Notes: a model not told the origin generated them from the sequence alone. A stretch of 50,667 bases of DNA from Candidatus Heimdallarchaeota archaeon (GCA_027077875.1 JALWRB010000326.1:1-50667); one strand, 5' to 3'; counted from the first letter of the stretch, positions 1-10,469 are shown. Numbers and translations: made by a program.

Positions 1-2
1 GC

Positions 3-1784
3 GGAGAGCTCTATCTCCTACAGACCCGTCCCATCACCTCGCTGTATCCCATCGAGGGGCTGGAGTACCCCGAGGGGCAGTTAGGAATCTTCTTCAGCTC
101 GGGACACCAGCAGGGGATGACCAACGCCATGACCCCGCTGAGCAGGTCTGCACTGAGCATGATGGCACCCATAGGACAGGTAGAGGGAGAGTACAGGACG
201 AGGTACATGAGGAGTGCCGGCAGTAGATTGTTCATGGACATCACGCTTCTTCTCAGGCACAGGATACTCAGGAAGGGGGTGATGAGAGGGATATCCCAAT
301 TCGATATGCTTGCCCCCGAGGCCCTCCGTCAACTGATGAAGAGACCCGAGTTCAAGAGGTCGCCATCTGCCCACATCCCCCTATCCTTCGTTCCCAAGTT
401 CATGGGATTCGGCCGCAGGCTATACCTCGGCATTTGGAAGAAGAACCATTCGGGGTTCTTGGAGAGGACAAATGCCCTGATCAGGAAGAGGGTCTTCTCC
501 TTTGAGGACCGGCTGCAGCAGACCCCTGTCGGTAAGGAGAGACTTGAGGTGATAACGAGGGAGATGCAGGGGTTCTTCTCCTTCATCTTTGAGTTCTGGA
601 TACCAGAAGCAGCGGCGGGTATTGCCGCCACTAAGATGCTGGAGGAGGACACGGAGAAGTGGCTCGGAGAGGAAGCCTCGCACGAGATCAGCCTCGGGAT
701 TCCGGGCAATGTGATCAACGAGATGAACCTCATGCTCGGTGACATTGCAGAATACGTGAAGGCGCACCCCGATCTTAAGGATGCCTTCGAGAGTATGGGG
801 GACGACGTGGCAGGGTGGTTCGAGAAGGTCGAGGGACTGGAAGGCTCGAGCGGTTTCATGAAGATGTGGAGCAGGTTCATGGATACCTACGGTATGAGGG
901 GAGCATCCGAGATCGACATGGCCTCACCCCGTTGGTACGAGGATCCGCTACCCGTCCTCAAGGTGATTGCAGATAATGTCAACAGGGAGGAGAGCTACCG
1001 GCAGAGGTTCGAGAAGCAGGCGGCTCGGAGGGAGGAGGTGTTCGAGCAGCTGCTCAAGACGGCAGGTAGAGGATTTCTGGGAAGACGTGAGAAGAGGCTC
1101 AGAAGGCTGTACTCCACAATGGTCGAGATCGGAGGGATGAGGGAACACCACAAGTTCGCCGCTGTGAAGTACATGGCGGTTATCAAGGAGAGCCTCAAGG
1201 CAGTGGCGGAAGAGTTGGTCAGACGAGATCTCATCCAGTCATCCGACGACATCTGGTTCCTCGAATGGGGGGAGCTAATTAGGATCTGGGAGGACAGTGG
1301 TACGGACTGGAAGAAGCTCGTTGAGGAGAGAAGACAGGAGCACATCCGTGACCAGAGGCTCTCTCCACCGATTATCATCACCAGTGACGGAGAGACCCCG
1401 TTCGTGGATTACACGGTGAAGGACGCACCCGAGGGAGCCCTGCTTGGAAACCCCGTGTCCTCGGGGGTTGTAGAGGGGACTGTCCACGTCATCCACGATC
1501 CGGTTGCGGAGAACCTGTCCCCGGGTGAGATCCTCGTGACCAAGTTCACAGACCCGGGCTGGACACCGCTGTTCATCAATGCCGGAGCCGTGGTTCTGGA
1601 GGTCGGAGGTGCGCTCACCCACGGCGCAGTCGTTGCCCGTGAGTACGGGATACCCGCGGTCGTGGGAGTGAGGAACGCGACCTCGGAGCTGAGGACTGGT
1701 CAGAGAATCAGGGTGGACGGGAACCGTGGGATCGTCGAGGTACTGGAGGAAGAGACACCAGAATCTGGACATCCCAGACCATAA
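3..1784 (+). CDS. PEP synthase / PEP-utilising enzyme, 5'-truncated by window edge
   Basis: Frame stays open upstream of the listed M117 and reads GELYLLQTRPITSLYP, typical of the end of a PPDK_N domain; C-terminal swivelling phosphohistidine motif GGALTHGAVVAREYGIPAVVGV. Confidence 0.85.
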   Translation, partial: GELYLLQTRPITSLYPIEGLEYPEGQLGIFFSSGHQQGMTNAMTPLSRSALSMMAPIGQVEGEYRTRYMRSAGSRLFMDITLLLRHRILRKGVMRGISQFDMLAPEALRQLMKRPEFKRSPSAHIPLSFVPKFMGFGRRLYLGIWKKNHSGFLERTNALIRKRVFSFEDRLQQTPVGKERLEVITREMQGFFSFIFEFWIPEAAAGIAATKMLEEDTEKWLGEEASHEISLGIPGNVINEMNLMLGDIAEYVKAHPDLKDAFESMGDDVAGWFEKVEGLEGSSGFMKMWSRFMDTYGMRGASEIDMASPRWYEDPLPVLKVIADNVNREESYRQRFEKQAARREEVFEQLLKTAGRGFLGRREKRLRRLYSTMVEIGGMREHHKFAAVKYMAVIKESLKAVAEELVRRDLIQSSDDIWFLEWGELIRIWEDSGTDWKKLVEERRQEHIRDQRLSPPIIITSDGETPFVDYTVKDAPEGALLGNPVSSGVVEGTVHVIHDPVAENLSPGEILVTKFTDPGWTPLFINAGAVVLEVGGALTHGAVVAREYGIPAVVGVRNATSELRTGQRIRVDGNRGIVEVLEEETPESGHPRP

Positions 1785-2961
1785 CCCTTTATTCTCTGCA
1801 AGAATAAGGGAGTTCGTGAAGCTCTTCCAGACAGCTATCGTCCTGTCGATTCTGTCGAATCCACTGATCCTCTTCGCTGATTTCGGGGTGATCGATAGCC
1901 TGGTTAACGTTCTCCTTCTGACAGCGACCTCGGCCTATATCGTGACACTCATGCTCAACCTTGGGATATCGGGTGGCTTCCCGTACACGAGGTCGACGCA
2001 TGACCTGACAAGGCTCCTCTCGATGAACTATCTCCCGATATACTCCGCCACCTACCTCTTCTCTGTCCTGACGAACTTTGAGCTGATCCGCCTCCTCCTT
2101 GGCGTGCTGATGGTGGTGAGCAACAGCTACGTTCGCTACGTCCATCACACGGGAGAATTGCGTCGGGTATTCGACGGGACATACCGTCGGTGGGAGGATG
2201 TTGCCACCTACCCAGACTATGCCTTCCGGGGGAAAGACCTCATGCAGTCCGACCTCATTTTCGCCCTGCTCTCAGCCTACATCTACCTCACGACCACGGA
2301 GTTTCTGGAGATGATGTACTCGTGGAATAGTACCATCGATCGGAAGGAGCTGGTGGTCTCTGAGAGCAGCACCCTGCTCTTCATGATACTCCTCCCAGCC
2401 TCCGCGGTGGGGATCTTCACCGTGGTGAGTGATCTCAGGAGTGAGTACCACCTCCTCACCGCAGGGGTGATCCTGTTCGAGGTCCTCAGAGGATTTAGTA
2501 CATGGACGACCCCGATTATGGTCAGTGTCGTGATGATGGTCATAGCGGTTCGACGGTACTTCATGACCTCTGGGGCCATTTCTGTGGTGGAGGACGAGCA
2601 GGGAGATCGCATGCTGTGGTACACCCTGATCCTTCACCTATCGGGAACCCTCGTTTTGCTACCGGCCCGAGCTGTACCTTCCCCGTTCTACGAACCGGTT
2701 CTTCCCGCCATCCTACTCGTCGGATTCCTCACCCTCTTCTTGATCCTTACCGGAAGAGGAGCCATTGTACCTGCAGGGCTCTACCTCGTGCTGAGCTCTG
2801 TCACACTCCTCCTTCCCGAGCCACCCACGGTCTTCTACGGGGTTCATCCTTGGTACTCCAAGTTCATCGACGGGCTATCCCTCGTGGTGAGTGTCTTCTC
2901 ATTGGTGATCATCTACCTTCTCTGGAAGTCAGAGAAACAGACAAGAAGCCGATTGGAATAG
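1726..2961 (+). CDS. multi-pass membrane protein, unknown function
   Basis: Long ORF with many hydrophobic segments; true start probably downstream of 1726 because the listed start overlaps the PEP synthase gene. Confidence 0.65.
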   Translation: MGSSRYWRKRHQNLDIPDHNPLFSARIREFVKLFQTAIVLSILSNPLILFADFGVIDSLVNVLLLTATSAYIVTLMLNLGISGGFPYTRSTHDLTRLLSMNYLPIYSATYLFSVLTNFELIRLLLGVLMVVSNSYVRYVHHTGELRRVFDGTYRRWEDVATYPDYAFRGKDLMQSDLIFALLSAYIYLTTTEFLEMMYSWNSTIDRKELVVSESSTLLFMILLPASAVGIFTVVSDLRSEYHLLTAGVILFEVLRGFSTWTTPIMVSVVMMVIAVRRYFMTSGAISVVEDEQGDRMLWYTLILHLSGTLVLLPARAVPSPFYEPVLPAILLVGFLTLFLILTGRGAIVPAGLYLVLSSVTLLLPEPPTVFYGVHPWYSKFIDGLSLVVSVFSLVIIYLLWKSEKQTRSRLE

Positions 2962-3001
2962 ATTATAAAAAAAATACTAATTAATTATCGATAAGCAAGA
3001 C

Positions 3002-3727
3002 ATGATCAATAGGGTTTATAACAAGTCGATTCCTTCCCAGTCAATGAAGTTTAAATTAACTTTGTTCGTGCTTAGTATAGGGCTGCTCATCGCCACCGCA
3101 CCCGCGGTCAGGGCAGCAGAGACGGGTACTTTGAAATACACGGACGGCCTTAAGGTCGGTGACAAGCTCGAGTACACCTTGACAATCGATGACAACTATG
3201 ACGACAAGATCGATGCAAAGTCGGGAGACAAGACCACCTACGAGCTAATGGAGGTATACACTGATGCATCAGCAGAACTCGACACATTTTTGTTCACCAC
3301 GCTCAGCTACAACCCAACCGGGATGTGGAAGGCCACCTACCCCAATGGGACGACTGAGGAGGGCTCAGACTTCGATCTCGTGTTCCCCACCAGTTTCGAG
3401 ATGGACAATGGCACCACGCTCGGGGCCGCGGATACCATCGCGCTCGCCACAGGACTGTATAGCATTGGTGATACGTCGGAAGTGGATGGAGTTGTCAAAA
3501 TCCACATTGTCTTCTTCATCGTTCTCGATATTGAGTTCGACGCATCCACGGGGATTCTCCAGAAGCAGGTGCTCGAGGACTCTGACGGTGACGGCAAGAT
3601 CACCATTGAACTCACCAAAGGTGGTTCAGCTAACGCCTTGCCTGCATACGACCTCCCGGTTTTCATCGCACTGGCCATGACTGCTACCTCATTTGCCTTA
3701 TTGAGAAAAAGACGCTCCTCTCAATGA
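3002..3727 (+). CDS. secreted, C-terminally anchored protein
   Basis: N-terminal signal peptide (FKLTLFVLSIGLLIATAPAVRA), C-terminal TM followed by basic RKRRSSQ. Confidence 0.7.
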   Translation: MINRVYNKSIPSQSMKFKLTLFVLSIGLLIATAPAVRAAETGTLKYTDGLKVGDKLEYTLTIDDNYDDKIDAKSGDKTTYELMEVYTDASAELDTFLFTTLSYNPTGMWKATYPNGTTEEGSDFDLVFPTSFEMDNGTTLGAADTIALATGLYSIGDTSEVDGVVKIHIVFFIVLDIEFDASTGILQKQVLEDSDGDGKITIELTKGGSANALPAYDLPVFIALAMTATSFALLRKRRSSQ

Positions 3728-4007
3728 CCTCCGTCGTAGTTGTGAAAAGGACGATGCAGGAGACTTGTCTGGACAAGGAGATCGAGCTCTACTCGGAGTT
3801 CCTTACGGTCGACTGGATGAACGTTACACCCAGATGGATCGCCCTTAGCATGAGAAACGCAGGCACCGATCCGAAGGTCCGGATGTGCATAGCATCGATC
3901 TTCCTCCCGTTCTAGTTAGTCCTACCTATTTAAGGATCATTTTCTATGTTTTGAGCAGGTATCCTTCCCTCATAAGATACATCAAGCGGATAACTCATGA
4001 AGATAGA

Positions 4008-4169
4008 TTACATGTAGTCAGACTCTGTCTCGGATCTCCACTCATGACCACAGTGCTCACAGTAGTAGTTGTACCAGACGTCGCCGTACCCCCCACCCGT
4101 GTACTCCTGCTCTTGGTCATAGCTGACATTCTGCGATCCGCACTTTGGACAGCGTAGTTCATCCTGCAT
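4008..4169 (-). CDS. 53-aa zinc-ribbon protein (not in ORF track)
   Basis: Manual translation: MQDELRCPKCGSQNVSYDQEQEYTGGGYGDVWYNYYCEHCGHEWRSETESDYM*; CPKC...CEHC knuckles. Confidence 0.8.
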   Translation of the reverse strand: MQDELRCPKCGSQNVSYDQEQEYTGGGYGDVWYNYYCEHCGHEWRSETESDYM

Positions 4170-4246
4170 ACTTATTCATACGGCCCGCAGGGATTTAGCT
4201 TTTTCTCCTCCGCATGATTTAATAGCGGGAGTTGTGAGGGGAATCT

Positions 4247-4975
4247 GTGACTAACAACAAGGTGCTGGCAATCGTCTCGGGAGGTCTGGACAGCACTACA
4301 ATGCTGTGGAAACTACAGGCAGACGGCTACGAGGTCATGGAGACGATCTCGTTCAACTACGGGCAGAGACACACCAAGGAGCTCGACGGTCTGGAGAAGA
4401 TCCTTAGTGCATTTGAGGAGCAGTTCGGAAGGGAAATTGAATCCAAGGTGGTCGACATCAGAGTCATGAGGGATCTAGCGGAGGCAGGAGCCGTCATGGG
4501 CAACGAGGAGTTACCAAAGCAGGCATATGACGCCGAGACGCAGAGGGTGACAATTGTCCCTAACAGGAATGCTGTCTTCATCAATCTGGCTGCAGCTAGG
4601 GCGGTGGCAATGGAGTACCGGTATGTTGCTTACGCAGCTCACAGCAACGATCACAGCGTCTACCCGGACTGCCGCCCTGAGTTCGTAGAAGCGATGGACA
4701 GGGCATTAGAACTCGCTAATGCATGGACGCCGGTGAACCTCATGGCACCTTTTGTCAACAGCTCGAAGGCGGATATCGTCAGGGTTGGCAAGGAGCTAGG
4801 AGTCCCGTTTGAGCTCACGTGGAGCTGTTACGAGGGGGGAGATCGCCCCTGCCTTCAGTGCGGTACCTGCATCGAGAGGACTTCCTCCTTTGTGCAGGCG
4901 GGCACCCCAGATCCACTGCTCACTTCCAAGGAATGGGAGGAGGCCAAAACTTACCTCCCGGCTCCCGAGCAGTGA
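4247..4975 (+). CDS. queC: 7-cyano-7-deazaguanine synthase (QueC)
   Basis: SGGLDSTTMLWKL PP-loop, SFNYGQRH, C-terminal CYEGGDRPCLQCGTCIER zinc site; GTG start. Confidence 0.92.
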   Translation: MTNNKVLAIVSGGLDSTTMLWKLQADGYEVMETISFNYGQRHTKELDGLEKILSAFEEQFGREIESKVVDIRVMRDLAEAGAVMGNEELPKQAYDAETQRVTIVPNRNAVFINLAAARAVAMEYRYVAYAAHSNDHSVYPDCRPEFVEAMDRALELANAWTPVNLMAPFVNSSKADIVRVGKELGVPFELTWSCYEGGDRPCLQCGTCIERTSSFVQAGTPDPLLTSKEWEEAKTYLPAPEQ

Positions 4976-5040
4976 TACACTTTCCAGATTATCACACTAC
5001 AACCAGTTAAATTTATATTTTCAGCACAACATAATAAATT

Positions 5041-6450
5041 GTGTACGAGAGTTACAATAAAATCAGGGAACGAAAGGAACAGCAAGAGAGGAACCTCCCA
5101 AAGGTGGATGATCGGGCTATCCTCTACCTCTCACTAGCTCTTCTTGTCGAGTTCTTCGCCTTCGAGCCAATCTCTGGAGGTACTGCGTTCAACTCTGGCC
5201 CAGGGCTTGGTCTCTACCTTGGTCTGGCCCTCTTCCCATACCTCCTCAGCTTGGTTGTGGTTGCTGGATTGCTCACGGAGGCAATCTTGCCCTCGTCTGT
5301 CGAGTGGTTTGCGAGGGGTATACTCATGTTCCTCATGGCGTTTGGGATAATCGGGGCGATCTTGGCTCTTACAAAAGCGATACAGTTCTACCTCGTTCTC
5401 AACCCTGTACTGACGCCTATTCCGATCGTGGCGATTGGTGCCTCGATCTATATCCTTCTCAACCTGAAGAGAGGAATCACGGGTGTCATGCAGGCAAGGG
5501 GAGAAGCGGTCTCACTCGCTCTGGAGGAGGAGTACGGCCTGAACCTTGAACCCAGCAAGAGAGTAGTGATGTACAAGCTACTCTTCGTGTTCTTCACCTA
5601 CCTTGAATTCATCTACCTCCTCTTCATTCCTTTCAGATCGGAGAACCCTTCGGAACCACTGGCCTCCCTCAGGATAAGGGATCCTCCACCCGTGTACGCC
5701 GTGCAGAACTACATCGGTACGGAGCTCTGGGTAAGACTCCCTGCATTTGTCCTCATCTCCGCCCTTGGCTTCGCACTATTCATCAAGCCCGTACCTCGGA
5801 AGGTGATGCTGGGTATCAGCCTCTTCAACTTCATCTCTGCCCTCTTGTACATGGTTGAATACCCGCTGTTCGAGACGGTCATTCTCATCCTTGCGGTTTA
5901 CATGTACAGGGATCCAGAGATCTCCAAGCATATGGAGAGCTATGCCGAGGAGACCATCAGGGAGAAAGAGGGCATGGGTGAAAGACCGAGGAGGATTACT
6001 CTTGCACTCGTGGCAATCGTCACGGGATTCGCCATCTCTTCAACCCATGTTCCGGAGGAGATTATCGCTTACTACCAACCTAACCTCACACCAATCGAGA
6101 GCTTTTTCAACGTCTACTCCTTTCTCCCATCGATCCTCGTTGCAGGGGTGTTTCTATGTCTCTTAAGCCTGAAAGACAGAGTCCTGAGCTACCCTATCGC
6201 ACTGATGGTTGTGGCAGACGTGGTCATGCTCCTCCTTGGAAGTAGAGCATACAAGATCGGATATATCTACACGGACGGTACGTACAAAATCGGAGTAGCT
6301 GACTACATCAGCTTTGCACTATTCGCGGTGGGGCTCGTAGTCCTCCTATCACCCAAGGTCCTTAAGGACAGGGTGAATACCTTCAAGATTGCACATGAGC
6401 TTCGGGTTGAGCAGCACAGCAGGACACGTTCAGAAGAAGTCGTCGAGTGA
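5041..6450 (+). CDS. multi-pass membrane protein, unknown function
   Basis: 469-aa ORF from GTG, many hydrophobic helices. Confidence 0.65.
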   Translation: MYESYNKIRERKEQQERNLPKVDDRAILYLSLALLVEFFAFEPISGGTAFNSGPGLGLYLGLALFPYLLSLVVVAGLLTEAILPSSVEWFARGILMFLMAFGIIGAILALTKAIQFYLVLNPVLTPIPIVAIGASIYILLNLKRGITGVMQARGEAVSLALEEEYGLNLEPSKRVVMYKLLFVFFTYLEFIYLLFIPFRSENPSEPLASLRIRDPPPVYAVQNYIGTELWVRLPAFVLISALGFALFIKPVPRKVMLGISLFNFISALLYMVEYPLFETVILILAVYMYRDPEISKHMESYAEETIREKEGMGERPRRITLALVAIVTGFAISSTHVPEEIIAYYQPNLTPIESFFNVYSFLPSILVAGVFLCLLSLKDRVLSYPIALMVVADVVMLLLGSRAYKIGYIYTDGTYKIGVADYISFALFAVGLVVLLSPKVLKDRVNTFKIAHELRVEQHSRTRSEEVVE

Positions 6451-7254
6451 TAGCTGTGGCATAAAGCCCTCGGCATTAAGCCCCCGTCTCTCGAGCTCTT
6501 GATGGATCTTACGAGCATCAGCAGGAGCATTTCCAGAGAACTGGTTGGAAACAAAGATATAGACCATTCGGGTACGCTCGTCGAACGCCTTAAGAATGTC
6601 AACCAGCGTACTGATCTCAACCCTGCGGTCGAGTGACTTTTTCCCCACCTCATCGTCCCCTAGTTCCCGCGCATCACTGAAAAGGCGGATGTAGATATCG
6701 GGACCAAGGTGATCGAGATGCATGCTCAGCTGTCTGCTCAAACTGGCATGAAGGAAAGGTGTGGCAACCAGAATGCAGTCCTCCAATAGCTTGTAGGTGC
6801 TCTCCTCGAACCACGAGAGGGACCTGAGCTCCACAGCTATTCGTGCGCGGGTCAGGGTCTTAGTCGCCCTGATTAACCGGATGAGGAACTGGGTATTTGC
6901 AGTGGTCTGGATAAACGTCGGGGGCATCTGAAATAGGACGAATCCTAACTTCTCCCCCAGTTCCTCCATGGTCTTCAGGAAGGTGGTGAGAAGTTGGGAA
7001 TCAAAGTTCCAGATACCAGATTGGTGACTGATATTCATGGGTGTCTTTACACTGAAAGAGAAGTCAGGGGGAGTCCTGCTGTGCCAGTCCTTGACCAGCG
7101 ACTTCTTCGGGATCTCGTAGAAGGTACTATTGACCTCCACAACTGGCGACTCATTGGCGTAGTACTCTAGGTAGTTCTGGGTGTGGTAGGGGTAGAATGA
7201 ACCTTTCCAGAAATCGTAACTCCAACCAGAGGTCCCGATAAAGTACTTCGCCAC
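6430..7254 (-). CDS. DUF72 family protein (COG1801-like)
   Basis: N-term YFIGTSGWSYDFWKGSFYP, VEVNSTFYEIP, FSVKTP motifs typical of DUF72; 21-bp convergent overlap with upstream ORF. Confidence 0.88.
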   Translation of the reverse strand: MAKYFIGTSGWSYDFWKGSFYPYHTQNYLEYYANESPVVEVNSTFYEIPKKSLVKDWHSRTPPDFSFSVKTPMNISHQSGIWNFDSQLLTTFLKTMEELGEKLGFVLFQMPPTFIQTTANTQFLIRLIRATKTLTRARIAVELRSLSWFEESTYKLLEDCILVATPFLHASLSRQLSMHLDHLGPDIYIRLFSDARELGDDEVGKKSLDRRVEISTLVDILKAFDERTRMVYIFVSNQFSGNAPADARKIHQELERRGLNAEGFMPQLSLDDFF

Positions 7255-7337
7255 AGGGATGTCATAGGTCGGTTCGGATATAACGTTTCTGTGGTCCTCT
7301 CGGATTCGGGTAGTATTCTGCAGAGATGTACAAAGAC

Positions 7338-8225
7338 TTAGGAGCTTTCATCCTCAGATCGGATTTCAGAGTTGGCATCCGTCTTCTCCTCGGTCGCCCT
7401 CTTCAGATCGTCGAGACTGCTCATCTTCTTGAGCCTGTTGAGCTCCTTGAGCTTCTCTGCGAGCTCCTCCTTGTGTTTCTCCAGTCCTTCACGCATATTC
7501 TCCTTGAGCTCGATGATCTCCTCTCCCAGCGTGCTGAGGACCTCGTCCCTGATGTCGTTGAAGTCGGATGTGGGTTTCACCCCCTCTAGCCCCTTCCTGA
7601 ACTCCTCTATCTCCTCTTTGACCTCCTGTATGTCCTCCTTAAACTCAGCGATACCTTCCTCGATCTCGGAGCGTACGCTCTCCAGCTCATCCTTGATCTC
7701 GGACTTCACACCGTTTATCTCCTCCTCGATCTCCACCTTGACGTCCTTGAACCTGTTCAAACCTGCACCCTTTGTCTTCTCGATGAGGTCAATGATCTCA
7801 CGAGCGAGCTGCTGGATCTGCTCCTCACGGACATGAGTGAACGATTCTCTCAGCCGTTCCTCAATCATCTCAAGACTGTCTTCGAGGTGAATATTGACAC
7901 CGACGGAGCCGCTGACATTCAGCCGTTCCCTGATGAGGGAACCAACCTTCTGTTCGAAGTCCTTATTGAGCTCCTTCAGTCCTACATTCGCTATCTCGAC
8001 TGCCATCTTTACCGTCGAACCAATTGTCTTCTCCAGACCCTTGAAGACCTCTTCGAGACCGAGGGAAATCGAGCCTAAGTTGATGCCCTCCGGTGTCACG
8101 TCAAACGGGACCTCATCTTCCGAGGTCTCCTCGAATCCCGTGCTCTCGATATGTGTTGACTCCAGTTCTTCCTTGACACTCTCGACCCTCTTGCGGATCT
8201 TCTCGAGTTCGTCTTCAAGACTCAT
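7338..8225 (-). CDS. long coiled-coil protein
   Basis: 295 aa, Glu/Lys/Leu-rich heptad-like pattern; no recognised domain. Confidence 0.7.
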   Translation of the reverse strand: MSLEDELEKIRKRVESVKEELESTHIESTGFEETSEDEVPFDVTPEGINLGSISLGLEEVFKGLEKTIGSTVKMAVEIANVGLKELNKDFEQKVGSLIRERLNVSGSVGVNIHLEDSLEMIEERLRESFTHVREEQIQQLAREIIDLIEKTKGAGLNRFKDVKVEIEEEINGVKSEIKDELESVRSEIEEGIAEFKEDIQEVKEEIEEFRKGLEGVKPTSDFNDIRDEVLSTLGEEIIELKENMREGLEKHKEELAEKLKELNRLKKMSSLDDLKRATEEKTDANSEIRSEDESS

Positions 8226-8327
8226 CTAGGGTCTCATCCTCCTTCACCTTCTTAAGTTCTCTTTTCCGGAAATCGGAGAATACACCATTCAGGAGGAGGG
8301 GTGTGACGATCACTGAACATCAACTTC

Positions 8328-8726
8328 TCACATGTCGTCCATATCGTCGACATCCACATCGTCGATGTCCACATCGATGGTGACCCCCATGTCTGAGCCA
8401 AGGCTCTCGTCAACTATGTCCTCCACGACCTCCTCAATTACCACACCTACTCCCTCGAGAACCTCACCTACTGACTCCATGACACATTCCACACCCTGAA
8501 GCGAGACCTCAATTTCTTTGAAGATACCACCGGAGAGACCACCTAGTGTGGTATGGATTGCACTATCTGCATTTTCAAGAGCCGTGTGTACTACTGCACG
8601 TATCCCATCGGGAAACACCCCGTGAAGACAGTCATCGATGTCGTCGGACTCGGGGATCTTCATGTTGTTTATACGTTGTCTGGTCTCTTCGACCTTGTTG
8701 CGGATGTACTCAAATTCGTCCTGCAT
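8328..8726 (-). CDS. small protein with Asp-rich C-terminal tail, possible paralogue of the adjacent coiled-coil protein N-terminus
   Basis: N-terminus MQDEFEYIRNKVEETRQRI resembles MSLEDELEKIRKRVESVKEEL of 7338-8225; tail DVDIDDVDVDDMDDM. Confidence 0.6.
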   Translation of the reverse strand: MQDEFEYIRNKVEETRQRINNMKIPESDDIDDCLHGVFPDGIRAVVHTALENADSAIHTTLGGLSGGIFKEIEVSLQGVECVMESVGEVLEGVGVVIEEVVEDIVDESLGSDMGVTIDVDIDDVDVDDMDDM

Positions 8727-8803
8727 AGTATACTCTAGAGCTGAAATTTATTTAAGGAGGTGTAAAATTCATGCTGTATGGTATTCACTCAGAGGTGTAA
8801 CGT

Positions 8804-9613
8804 GTGAGCGGAAAGTCGGTGCTCGTCACGGGAGCCAGCAGCGGTATAGGACGGGCAACAGTGGAAGAACTCCACAAGACCGGCTACATGGTGCACGCAA
8901 CCGTGAGGAAGCAGGAAGACGCGGATATCCTTCAGGACGATTTGGATGGGGTAGTGACACACATCGTTGACCTGACCGACTCCGCGGGGATAGAACAACT
9001 GGCAGATTCGATTGGGGAGCTCTATGGACTGGTGAACAACGCAGGCGTGGCCCTGCCTAGTGCAGTGCTCAAGGACGACATGCCCTCCCTGAGAATGACC
9101 ATGGAGGTGAACTTCTTCGCACCGGTGCATCTGACCTCCCTCCTACTCCCAAAGCTCATTGAGAGCAAGGGCATCGTGGTGAACATGTCCTCGGTGTCAG
9201 GCAGGTTCGCACTCCCGTTCTTCCACCCATATGCGTCGAGCAAGTACGCCTTGGAGGCATTCTCCGACTCCTTGAGAAGGGAGGTTAATCATCTCGGGAT
9301 ACGTGTGGTCGTGATCCAACCCGGGAGGGTGAAGACCCCGATCTGGAAGAAGGGCACATCCGTCGATCTCACTCGCTACGAGGGGACACCGTACGAGAAG
9401 AGTGTCAAGCACGCACTTCCCCAAGCTGTGAACAACAAAGGACTGGAGCCTTCTGAAGTCGCCAAGCTCGTCTGCAAGGTGATGAGGAAAAAGAGACCGA
9501 GACCACGTTACCTGATAGCTGAGAGAACCTTGTTGTTCAAGCTTATGCCCCTGCTCCCTACGTGGCTTGTTGACCGGATGATGAGGAAGCAGATGGGACT
9601 TGAACGAGGATGA
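8804..9613 (+). CDS. short-chain dehydrogenase/reductase
   Basis: VTGASSGIGRATVEEL, NNAG, SSVSGRFALPFFHPYASSKYALEAFSDSLRRE. Confidence 0.93.
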   Translation: MSGKSVLVTGASSGIGRATVEELHKTGYMVHATVRKQEDADILQDDLDGVVTHIVDLTDSAGIEQLADSIGELYGLVNNAGVALPSAVLKDDMPSLRMTMEVNFFAPVHLTSLLLPKLIESKGIVVNMSSVSGRFALPFFHPYASSKYALEAFSDSLRREVNHLGIRVVVIQPGRVKTPIWKKGTSVDLTRYEGTPYEKSVKHALPQAVNNKGLEPSEVAKLVCKVMRKKRPRPRYLIAERTLLFKLMPLLPTWLVDRMMRKQMGLERG

Positions 9614-10445
9614 CACCAGAAAGCACGAGGAGGAAGCCAAGGACGGCCACAAGTGACATCTCCTCACCGAGAATAAGAGCTGAGGCGATCGCCCCCGAGA
9701 AGGGGATGATGTTGGTGGAGGGGGCCACCACCCCGGGGCCGAGAACCTCCACCGCCCGGTAGTGCAGGATATAGGAGAAGACCGAGGCGACGATCCCGAT
9801 GAAAAGGAGCCAGCCCCAGAACTGGAAGTCACTGCTCCCCAACTTCCTGTAGCTACCAAGTGTCAGCGGTGCCAGCATCAACGTCCCAACCACCTCAGAC
9901 CATGCCGTCAGGACGAGAGCTGAGAATCCGTGGTTGCTCAGCTTCTTGGAGAAGGAGAAGGACAAGCCCCAGATGCTGGCAGCGAGAAGGATCAGGAGAT
10001 TACCAATCAACTGCCCGGAGGAGACATCCCATCCGACGAGGAGTGAGACCCCGAGCATCCCCAGGACGACACTTCCCCACTTGCGGGGGGTCATCCGCTC
10101 ACCGAGGAGCAAGACTGCTGCGAGCATGGTCATCAACGGATTGACCGAGACGATCATAGAGGCGATTGAGGCGTCTGTAAGAGCGAGTCCCGTGTAGAAG
10201 ATGAGGTTGTTGACGGCGACACCCGTGACCGCGAGACCGATGACGGACAGCCATTCCCTGCCCCTTGGTACCACCTTCCCGTCGCTGAGCAACAGAACGG
10301 GAACGAAGAACACCGAGGCGATGAGGAACCTGAAGTAGACGATCTCGATGGCAGTTAAGCCGAGACCGCCGAGGACCTTTGCTCCGACGATGGATATTCC
10401 CCAGACGGTTGTGGAGAAGATTGGGTAGAGATAGACTTTCCGCAC
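9558..10445 (-). CDS. EamA/DMT family transporter
   Basis: About 10 TM architecture, internal duplication, typical EamA signatures (FRFLIASVFFVPVLL; LLGERMTPRKWGSVVLGMLGVSLL). Confidence 0.88.
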   Translation of the reverse strand: MRKVYLYPIFSTTVWGISIVGAKVLGGLGLTAIEIVYFRFLIASVFFVPVLLLSDGKVVPRGREWLSVIGLAVTGVAVNNLIFYTGLALTDASIASMIVSVNPLMTMLAAVLLLGERMTPRKWGSVVLGMLGVSLLVGWDVSSGQLIGNLLILLAASIWGLSFSFSKKLSNHGFSALVLTAWSEVVGTLMLAPLTLGSYRKLGSSDFQFWGWLLFIGIVASVFSYILHYRAVEVLGPGVVAPSTNIIPFSGAIASALILGEEMSLVAVLGFLLVLSGVILVQVPSASSSSGQQAT

Positions 10446-10469
10446 TAAGCTTCACTGAGGTCTCCGAAT

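Noticed and set aside
3724-3915. 63-aa ORF overlapping the stop of 3002-3727 (ATGA)
   Set aside because: The overlap is suggestive of coupling, but the sequence has no recognisable motif and no conservation data; not enough to call.
9558-9613. Convergent coding overlap between the SDR and EamA genes
   Set aside because: A 56-bp tail-to-tail overlap in a dense genome is not unusual; a terminal frameshift cannot be excluded.
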